NCBI RefSeq assembly: GCF_000703165.1
Contig: NZ_JNLQ01000002.1
Span: 3,534,001 to 3,598,000 of the forward strand
Length of the DNA stretch: 64,000 nucleotides
Source of the DNA: Butyrivibrio sp. AE3004
Lineage (GTDB): Bacteria > Bacillota > Clostridia > Lachnospirales > Lachnospiraceae
Direction: 5' to 3'
The position numbers were made by a program, and so were the translations under genes. Under the pieces are notes generated by a model. That model had not been told where the DNA came from. It did no database searches and worked only from the letters and a program-made list of their open reading frames with translations. Shown here one piece after another: positions 1 to 10,100 of the stretch (the stretch's first letter is position 1; each line of letters starts with the position of its first letter).

Positions 1-299
1 TAAGTAAGGACATTACCTTTACAAGTACCGGTGTAAATAATAAATTACACGGTACATTACAAGGGAAAATAACCATGTATCCAACATACACGATCATGAT
101 AGACGTCTGGATAGAGGATGGGGATACGGATTATCCGCTCACACTCACAATACCTGGTTCTGCCGAGACAGTGAAGGAAGATACACTTGGAACAAAAACA
201 AGTACTGGAGCATACACATCAAAGGATATTAAATATATTTCCTGGTCTAAGAGCGGAATGTATGTAACAAGTAAGAAAAAGGCACAAACAAATCCATAA
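1..299 (+). CDS. Partial hypothetical protein, 3' end only (probable pilin-cluster member)
   Basis: The reading frame is open from base 3 to the stop at 297-299, with no stop before the left edge. The gene therefore starts outside the window and only about 98 C-terminal residues are visible. The fragment is hydrophilic, with beta-type Thr/Ser/Gly content and a Lys-rich end, and shows no membrane segment or known motif. The next gene, a prepilin-like protein, begins 10 bases after its stop, and two more prepilin-type genes follow on the same strand. By context it may be the globular end of another pseudopilin. An internal ATG at 75 exists, but no ribosome binding site precedes it, so I treat it as internal. 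Function is not established. Confidence 0.6.
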   Translation, partial: SKDITFTSTGVNNKLHGTLQGKITMYPTYTIMIDVWIEDGDTDYPLTLTIPGSAETVKEDTLGTKTSTGAYTSKDIKYISWSKSGMYVTSKKKAQTNP

Positions 300-309
300 G
301 GTTATTATT

Positions 310-558
310 ATGATTGAAATAAAGAAATTGAGCAGAGTAAGGAGAAAACTAAATAACAGCTCCGGAGAATCACTGGGGGAAACTTTGGTGGCTCTCCTTA
401 TAGCAGCACTCGCGCTCACAATGCTTCCGGGAGCAATGGCGGCAGCTACAAAGGCTGATATCACCGCAAAGAAAGAATCGGTATATTACGATGATCCGGC
501 AGGAGGCACCGGATACGATAATGGAGTTGAAGTTACTGCATTTACTATAGGTAACTGA
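310..558 (+). CDS. Short type IV prepilin-like protein (82 aa)
   Basis: About 19 mostly basic or polar residues precede Gly-Glu-Ser-Leu-Gly-Glu and a roughly 20-residue hydrophobic stretch (TLVALLIAALALTMLPGAMA). This matches the class III prepilin layout: a prepilin peptidase site after Gly, Glu at mature position +5, then the pilin N-terminal helix. Only about 40 residues follow the helix, which is far shorter than a normal pilin head (usually 100 or more), so this is either a minimal minor pseudopilin or a truncated one. A weak AAGG overlaps the preceding stop codon about 8 bases before the ATG. It lies between two other genes of the apparent pilin operon. The prepilin assignment is from the motif; the role as a minor subunit is inferred. 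Confidence 0.7.
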   Translation: MIEIKKLSRVRRKLNNSSGESLGETLVALLIAALALTMLPGAMAAATKADITAKKESVYYDDPAGGTGYDNGVEVTAFTIGN

Positions 559-571
559 ATATTTTGGGGAA

Positions 572-1144
572 GTGATAGTTATTAAAAATCTGATTAAAAA
601 AATCAAAAAGAAAATAAGGTGTCAGGGCAATAAAGGATTTTCCATAGCTGAAATGCTTTTGGCGATGCTGATTTTACTTCTTGCATCACAGCTTGTTGCA
701 GAATCCATGAGACTTGCTGCGGCACACTATATAGACTATACAAATCATGCGCACGCGCAGATGATAATGTCCACGTTATCTGACTTTGTACGATCTGAGA
801 TCACAACGGCAAGTGAGATAGATGATACGAATGGTATTACGTTTTTAGATGGAAGCGGACTTATCGGTGGACGTTGTAAGATAGTTTGCGATGAGGATAC
901 TGTTTTTTTGCAAAATGTTAAGGACCCAGGTAAAAAGTATTACCCGATAGTGGGACTTGAGGGTGCAACCTCACATGATTATGCTGAGAAACTTAAGGTA
1001 AATGCAACATTTACCAAAAAGCAAAAGCCGACGACAGCTGATCCAAACTGGAAATTTGAACTTACTATTGAAGTGCTTGATAAAAAAGGAAATTCACTTA
1101 CTAAAGGCAAGTACGAGATTAAAATACCTGATAAAGTGAAGTAA
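572..1144 (+). CDS. Type IV prepilin-like protein (minor pseudopilin)
   Basis: A Lys-rich leader ends in Gly followed by Phe-Ser-Ile-Ala-Glu and a hydrophobic helix (MLLAMLILLLASQLV). This is the canonical prepilin N-methylation site with Glu at +5. About 150 residues follow as a head domain of mixed alpha/beta character, a normal size for a minor pilin or pseudopilin processed by PilD-type peptidase. The gene starts only 13 bases after the previous stop. The annotated GTG at 572 has GGGGA just one base upstream, an unusual spacing; an ATT at 581 would have normal spacing, so the exact start is uncertain. The next gene also begins with a prepilin signal, so the products probably assemble in one pilus or pseudopilus. 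Confidence 0.75.
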   Translation: MIVIKNLIKKIKKKIRCQGNKGFSIAEMLLAMLILLLASQLVAESMRLAAAHYIDYTNHAHAQMIMSTLSDFVRSEITTASEIDDTNGITFLDGSGLIGGRCKIVCDEDTVFLQNVKDPGKKYYPIVGLEGATSHDYAEKLKVNATFTKKQKPTTADPNWKFELTIEVLDKKGNSLTKGKYEIKIPDKVK

Positions 1145-1199
1145 AAAAATAAGCTTATATATTTTTATTCGAAATAAATTGTTTTGGGAGATGAGGGGT

Positions 1200-4100
1200 A
1201 TGATAAAAGTAAATACTAAGGGGAATTCTAAGGACAGCCGCAAAAGGGCTGTATCCGGTTTTACTCTCGCAGAAATTCTTATAGCTATAGGAATACTGCT
1301 GATATTGATGGCAGTAGGTGTAATAGCGGCATCCACACTAATTAAAAATACTAGGCAGTCTCACCTTGATAAAAGAGCTGAGGCTGTTTACTATGCTGCT
1401 CAAAGCAGAATGATGGAACTCTTTGTAACTCAGGAAAAGGTTGAAGAAGAGATTACCAGAGATGGAAAGACCATCACTGTTTCGGTAGTCGATGAATTAT
1501 ATAACGGCAATACTTTTAGTTACGGCGGAAAAGATCTTGCATATGTTACTACTGATGATACAGATAGCATCATTTTTAAGGACAACAGCCTTGCAGCAGA
1601 ATTCGGAGGAAGCGCCGGTATCATCGAGTATGACCCTATAAGTCTTGATGTATATGCTGTTATTTTGTGTGACGATCTTACAAAAGCAGGTACTTCTCTT
1701 TCTGCTTTGACACAGCAGCCAAGCGGTGCGCCTGTCAGAGGAAGTGCGCAGGACAGAATAAGCGCTTATAAAAGTTATGTTGGATATTATGCAGAGGGTG
1801 ATTTCGGTAACCTTGGTGCAAAGGTAGATAGTGGTTTATCAGCAGGTGCCTGGATTGTAAACGGACGTGACCTTCTGGGAATAGTGAAGATTACTGTTGA
1901 TGAAGAAACAAAGGGACTGCTGACAGGCCTTTCCTATAAGCTTACTGTCAGAGGTCCTAAGAGCGGTGCGGAAGGAAGCGAGACCTATGCAGAGCTTAAC
2001 ATTACTTCAAGGGATATAATCTGGCAGAACTATGAGGGCGGACCTGATAATAACTACCTTGATATGACAGGTACAGGAACAGGTGCAGGTCAAAGATACA
2101 CAGTAAATGATGGAAAACTGCAACCGACATGGTTTGGAACTGCAGCAAGTGCCGGCGGTACTTATGGCCTGGTTGGTTACATCAAACTCGATTCACTTGA
2201 TAAAGATTATCATTTAAAAGATCTTCTTGCAGCAGGTACTGCAACAGACAATTCAACAGGAACAATAAATCCCGGAAACGATATTAGTATATCAATCAAA
2301 GTATGGGATTCTGCTTCTGAGGATGAATTATCGCAGCAGACAAGAAGTGCAAGTGCTGTTTCTAATATAGAAAACAGCTTGTTTGGCGACTTTGATAAAA
2401 AGGGTAACGTAAGTGTCGCAGAGATTATTTATCCCAGACACCTTCAGAACCTTGACTTTGAGTACGCAGGGGCAACAGCAACAGCAGCAGACGGAGCGGC
2501 TGCAGGTAGCAGCGGAATAGCAGCAGTTCTTGCTGAGGACATTGACTGGAATGAGACAGCAAATCTGTATCAGGGTGCTGTCAGAAACTTTACGCCTATA
2601 TCAAATGAGAACCTCATTTCCTTTACCGGTGAGAGGAAAGAATTAAATACCTCAACTCCATATATCGATCAGCTTGCAACAATAGCAATTGATGCCACTA
2701 ACCTTGTAACTGCATCCAATGCAATCACAGCAGTTGATCCCCAGGATGGAAATGAATTAGATGATCCCAAGGCTAACAAATTCCATGTAATAGAAGGCAT
2801 ACATATAGATACTGAAAACACTACATATCCCATTGTCGGAACAGACAGAAACGTGGGACTTTTTGGTGATCAGTCTGATGCAGTGATCGCAAATCTTGTT
2901 CTCAGAGATTTCGAGCTCAATAATACAGTTGTGTATCAGCCGACAGGTATGCTTGCAGGAAAGCTGACAAACTCTACGGTAAAAAATGTTTTTGCTTACA
3001 ATAAGAAAGATGATGCAGTAGCAAAAACCGTTAACGGAGCAGGCAGCACAGGTGGACTGTTCGGTACTGTTGAAGGCAGCAACACCGATGGCATCGTGAT
3101 TGACGGCTGTGTTGTTAAAAATGTTCTGGTTAAGTCAAACGGTGAAGCCGGTGGACTTGCAGGAACCATGAAAAACCATAAGGTAAAAAATGTCCTTACT
3201 TATGGAGAACAGCACTTTGATGGCTATATTACAACTGTCGGCGCAGCCGCAACAAATGGATTTACCGGAGGCATGTTCGGCTATGTTGAAGGCGGTACTG
3301 TAGATGGATGTATGGTTAAAAACATTGCAGTTACTTCAAATATAGAAGCCGGCGGATTTGCAGGAAAAATGAAAAACACCGCAGTAACGGATGTCCTTGT
3401 CTTCAACGAGGAAGAACAGGATAACAACGTTATTGTTCAGGGTGCCGGAAATGTTGGTGGATTCATTGGATTAACAGATGGCGGAACAATTACCGGATGC
3501 GGAACAGCACTCTATGTTGAAGGTGGTACTTCAGCAGGCGGATTTATCGGAAGTTCTACCAATACAACCATAGCTAAATGCTATGCAGGCGGTCATACAA
3601 TAGACGGCGGAAAATACAGCAGCACTGAGGATCATACAACCCCGGGCAGAATAAATGTTGTGGCAAGCGGAACAGTTGGCGGATTTATTGGAATATCAAA
3701 CGGCAGTGCTATATCCAACAGCTATACAACCTGCTCTGCAAAGGGAGCAACAAGAGGCGGATTTATGGGCAGTTCCTCAGGCGGAAGTGCTTATAACTGC
3801 TATACAACCGGCCAGGTGGTATTTGATGGTGAATCATCTGTTTCGGCAGGTGGATTTATAGGAAGCGGATCCACAACCGCATCTAACGATTACTATTTTG
3901 AAATCCTTAATAAAGTTGATGATAAGTATCTGCTCGGAATAGGCGGTGCTGATGAAAATCCTGATGGAATAAAAGCTCTTGATACTATAAAAGAAGCAGA
4001 GGGCATTATAAACGGAACAGCATTTACCTATAACAACAGTGTCATGGCAGCAGGTGATGTTTTCCAGGACAGAGAGACTCTGACAAAGAAATATGATGGT

Positions 4101-7100
4101 GGGTTACCGAATAAATATCCTATGAAGTTTTCATATGAACTTGCAGGGGAGGACTTTGATCCCACACAGGAAACAGATTATCTCTTCTTTGCTTTCGAAC
4201 ATCATGGTGATTGGCCAAGACCTGAGACAACCATAATTAATAGTCTTAGCAATAATCTTGGAGCATTTAATAAAAAGAACAGCACTAGTACCGTAGATCC
4301 TTTCTCTACTATTACTGTTATGGCTAACGGACTTGGAAGTGATGATTCAATAAGAGCTTTGGCAGAAGCGGTAATTACTGAGCCAATTCCAAAAGAAGAT
4401 ACCACAGAGCTTAAAGAGGTTTCAGAAAATAAAGAAACTACTGCTGAGTCTAATAATGAATCAAGTGAAAAGACAGAAGAAAAAGAAAGTACCGAAACAA
4501 CTCAGAATACCGAAACAACACAGAACACCGAAACAACACAGAACACAGAATCAGTAGAGAATAACGAGACAAAGCAGACTGAAGAAACAGTTCAGGAAAG
4601 CGAAACAACCACTAATAATGAAACTGTAGAAAGCGAAGAGCCTTCAGAAAAAACTGAGGAAACCGAAAGTAACGAGAAAACTCAGGAAGAAAATAAGGAG
4701 ACAGAGAAACAGGCTGAAGGAACAGAGAATACTACTGAAAATACAAATTCTGAGAGTCAGGCTTCAGAAGAACAGCCTAAGACTGAGCCCGGTAAGGAAG
4801 AACAGACAAATGAGACAGCTTCTCCTGAAAATGGCGAACAGAAACCGGCAGAAGCAGTAAATACTCCCGGTGAAGAGAATGCAAAGGATAAGGAAGCTGC
4901 TAAGAAGGCTGAAGAAATGCTTCAGGAAATGACAGCTGAGAGCATCGAAGAAACAGAAAACTTTGGTGAGTTTTCTATCGTCGATGAGGAGAAAGGCATT
5001 GCTATTTATTACAATGCAGATGCAAAGATTCCTGATGGCGCTGAGATAAAGCTTGTTGAAATTGTTGAGGATAGTGAGGATTATGACTATGCCCAGCTTA
5101 CTTCTGATGCAGCAGAAGCTGTGGAAATCGCACCTGAAGAGGTTGCAAGCTTTAAGGCTATGGATATTTCCATCGTAAAAGACGGAGAAGAAATCCAGCC
5201 GGCTGCACCTATACATGTTGAGATTAAGGCTGAGAAGTTTTATGGAAATAATGAGCTGTATGCTGATGATGTTATATCTGCAGTTCATATGAAGGAAAAA
5301 GAGCCTGAGGTTATTGAGGCAACAGTAACAAACGAAACAACCGAAGAAGAACAGACAGAGGAAAATCCTGCAACTACCGAAGCAGCTGAGACAGTAAGCT
5401 TTGAGACAGATGGATTCTCAGTTTACGTGCTTGTACAGTCGCTTTTACAGAAGCAGGTGGTTGCATCGGATGGAAATACATATGACATTACAGTCGATTA
5501 CGATAATGCTTCCGGAATTCCCGCAGGAGCAGAGCTTGTAGTTGAAGAAGTTTCAAATGGTTCTGAAGAATACAAGGGTTATCTTGATGAAAGTATTGGT
5601 GAACTTGATTCCTCAGATGATGATGTATGGTTTGCTCATGCGTTTGATATTTATTTCCTCGATCCCGAGACAGGTGATCACTATCAGCCGTCTAAGGAAG
5701 TTTCTGTATCTGTAAGACTGATGCAGGATGATGTAAATGAAGAAAGAGAAATGTCTGTTGTCCACTTCGGAGACAATACAGAGGTTATAGACTGCCAGGT
5801 TCAGGAAGAAGCAGTGACCTTTGAAGCAAACAGTTTCTCTGTTTATGTAGTAATCGGACATACAGGTGATAATGAAGTTAAAAATCCCCGTGTGGAATTC
5901 CACTTTATAGACGGTGATAACACAAATCTCGGAGGAGGTTTGTTCAGTGCGGCTCCTTATCAATTCGAAAATAAGGCAGGAACCAATCAGACAACTGAAA
6001 TAGTTAAGAATGGTGAGACTCTTGAACCCATTAAGAATCCTCCGAACAAAACTATTGATGACGGAACAGGGAATGCTGTAGAGCAGTATTTCTTTGGCTG
6101 GTATGTTGTTAATTACGATTCAGAAACCGGTGGTCAGATCAAATACTCCTGGACGGATGATCCTGACCAGGTTGTATTTGGTAAGGCTATTTCAATTACG
6201 CCTCCGACAAATGGAAGAGTTGGAGAAAACGTAACCTGGACAGTAAACGGAGCTTCAGGCACAGGCCCTCTTGCTGAGGATGGCTGCTGCCATGTTTACC
6301 TTGCACCTGTTTATGAGGATTACTATTTCATAAACTTCCATATGGGAACTAAGGAAGATACAACCCTTAGAAACAGTATCCTTGTCCGCAGAATGGTTGT
6401 CCTTGGAAATGACGGAAGTGTTACTGTACGCATCGGTGATATCAAGGCATCCAGCACAGATTCAACAAGAAAGGTTTTCGCAGGTTGGGAAACAGCTGAT
6501 TCAAATTATCAGACAGTGAACTGCTATTACTCGGTTGATGCGACAACGGGCGAAGAAGTTAGCAGTCCCGGAAGTACTTCAGGATATTATGTAACTTTCA
6601 ATCAGGCAGACTTTAATGACGAAGCTATTGATCTGTATCCTGTATTCGCAGAGGCAAGATGGATTAATTACAATACAGGTAAGAGCGGAAACAATGCGAC
6701 ATACATTCCTTCTCAGTACATCCTTACCAGTGACTCTGAGAACAGTTATTATGTTACTTCATTGCCGGGAGAAAATGAGGCTAAGAGAAGCGGTTATGCA
6801 TTTATGGGCTGGTATGCTGATGCTACGCTTGATACGGATGGTAATATAACTAACTTAAACAGCGGTGCGGTAAAGATTGCGAATGCAGACGGATCGCTTG
6901 TTTCGGATTATACAAAATATGATACGGATGGAACCACACCACTTTATAAGATAGAGGGAGGAAAACTTTATCTCTATAAGGAACTTGATTCCCTTACTCT
7001 CTATGCTTTGTGGCGTGAGTTTGATGATACTACCTACACGGTAATCATTTGGAAACAGAAGATTACTGATGACAAAAATGCTACTGCAGATCAAAAAGAC

Positions 7101-10100
7101 TACGATTATGAGAATTCATATGTTAACATAGCGGGACGTTCATCAAGCACCTTGGATGAACTGGATATAGCAAGTTATAAAGCATATAACTTTACCGGAT
7201 TCCATTACGCTAGATGTACTATGAGCACAAGTAAGCTTGAAAGTAACGGAACTTCGGTTGTAAATGTGTATTACGATCGTGATCTTATGACGATTATTTT
7301 TAATCCGAATGGACATACTATCAATATACCCGGAGCACAAACTAGCTATACTTATACTCAAACAAACGCAACTTCAGGTACTCTATATGGATATGTAGAC
7401 GGAAATTATTATCAGCTTACCAGAGGCAGTACTTATCAAGCGACAGTTTGGTATTTCAGTGATGTCTATACTCCTTCTAATTATGGGTACTACAAACTTT
7501 ATACACCGACTAAAACATATGCTTTAAATATTTCTGGTAATTACCAAAGCTATAGCAGATCTAACGGAAATGTGACAAATAATGTTTACTCAGGAACAAG
7601 ATATACGCGCAGTGGAGGAAACTATACAAATTATGTATATACTTCAACTACAGGAACTGGTGGAACGCAGTATGGCCTAGATTCGAACGGAGGATATGCA
7701 GAGCTACGATCACAAACAACCACATTGTATAGATGGACTTATGAAGATGATCAGGGACATCCACAAACTTATGAAGGAAACAGATATACAAGAAGTAGTT
7801 CTCAAAGTCTACAGTGGACAGGCTTATATGGCCAGACATTTGAGAAAAATGGTTATCATTGGAGTGATGTTGCAGGATATCAGTGGAATGATACTTCAGG
7901 TTCTTCAGGTGGAACAACGCAGACAATGTTGACTGCATTTACAGAGACAGCCAATCCTTATAATCTTTATTGTCGAGGAAATGCAGGAACAAGAGAAATT
8001 TATCATTACAGACAACAGTTAGACGGAACATATAGTGAGGATGATAAAGAAACTGCGAAATATAGTGCCGGTCAAACCACAACTTTCAATTATTCAAATA
8101 AATTCGATGGTTTTACAGTTGCATCATATTCAACAAATACTGAAGGATTTAGGCCTTCAGGTGGGGGACATGCGGTAGCACCTGGAGGTAGTTCGTCTTT
8201 AACGTCGCCACTTTATGTTTATCATACAAGAAACTCATACACTCTTACTTTGGATGTAAACTATCCGGAAGATATAAATTTGAGTTTCCCTAATGGAGCA
8301 AGTACGAATAAAGAGTATACTGTACTATTTGGTGATACCTTTAGCAGATTTAATGTCAATGGAACGGATTATTATTCACCGAATGTTCCTTATAGTTATC
8401 AATTTGAAGGTTGGTATGAGGATAAACCAGGTGAAGTTCCATTCGATTTCAATCAGACGATGCCTTCGGCTAATAAAATCATATATGCAAAATGGTCAAA
8501 ATTGAAGCACAGAGTAATGGTTGATCCTAATGGGGGAGAAATAGATCATATAGACCATCAATATTATAATGGTTTTTATAAAGGGTATGATGGAATTCGT
8601 CCTTTCAGAAATGATAATACAGGCTACAACAGAAGCCAGGCAACTTATATTAATATAGAATATGGAAAGCTATTAGGGGAATATGACATACATAGGAATT
8701 ACGTTCCTATAAGTGATACCGCAGCAGCTACTTACACAGGCCAAATTTATTACTATTTAAATACTCAGTATAACGAAAATGATGGTAGCGGTTTGCCAAG
8801 TGATTTACGAAATGCTATATATATTACCCCAGAAGAAATAGACGACTATTATAATTTTTATCACGATTTGACACAAGGGGCAATTAATAATGGTGATATT
8901 ACTGGTACTGTTGTATTAGGAAAAGAAGCATGGAAGAGTATCTATATTTCATCACAAAAATATAGGGAAAGATATCCGGGTGAGAACTATGAATTCCTGG
9001 GATGGTATAGACTTGATGCTTCCGGAAATCCGGAAAACATGCCAAATGATTTCTCACAGCCTGTTTCAGGACCATTTAAGATAAGGGCTTACTGGAGACT
9101 TGATGGTGGTTATTCAATAGAATATTTACCTGAAAGCATAGTAGAGAATGGCGGTACAAATGTCGTCATAAACGGTAACCTCTATCAGTGGAGAGATCCT
9201 GCTGTAACAGATTCCAATTATGCAGATGGTGCCGAAACAGAAATACTGCAGCAGCCTACAGGAATTACTGCTAATGGTAATCCTACGGATGAGTTTATCT
9301 TCAGAGGATGGAGACTTGTAACTAAATCAATAGATGGTGGTGGGAATGAAATTTACACACCTCTTGAGAATGATGTTTACTATGATCCAGGAGATGAATT
9401 TATAGTTAAGGCTGATTATGCTGATAGCCAGGGTAAGATTTATATGCAAGCCTATTATGAGGAAAGAGATTCTTCATACAGAAGACCTAACATTGCAAAT
9501 CTTACACTCGATGCAAATACCGGTTACATAACCCTTGATGGAAGTACTGAGCTTGAAACTAATACAGATCTGTCAAGTACATGGGATGGTATAGGAACTG
9601 TTTCAGCAACGGTTACAACTTCTACAGGAGATACCGAACGCATTGAATTTGGTAATATTCAGTCCAGTGCAGAAATAGAGCTATATAAATATGCGACTAC
9701 CCTTGATAAAGATGCTGCTAATAATCCTATAACGGATTCCAAGAACTACTTTGCACATAAAGATGGATATTTTCTTTTAGGATTTGATGACAGTAGTGAT
9801 GAGGGAGATTATATAGCAACCTATCCTGCAGATGCGATGATCGCTGTTCAGAGAACAGATAATAAGACCATATATGCTGTATGGGAGCCACTTGTATATC
9901 TTAACTTTGTAAATAATACAAATGTTGGGGATGTTACATTTGGGCTTAGCTCTACTGACAGTTCAGCACTTCAGGTTATTAATGTAAAGAACGGTATGTA
10001 TGACCGTACCCCTATTACGGATCTGAATAATATTACTGTCGCAAATGGGGAGACATTAAAGCTTGCTATACCTTATGGTGCGGAAAAGAATATAACCATA

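Noticed and set aside
4764..5288. 174-codon minus-strand open frame
   Set aside because: Mirrors the Glu-rich linker of the giant adhesin; Cys/Phe/Leu-rich without domain features.
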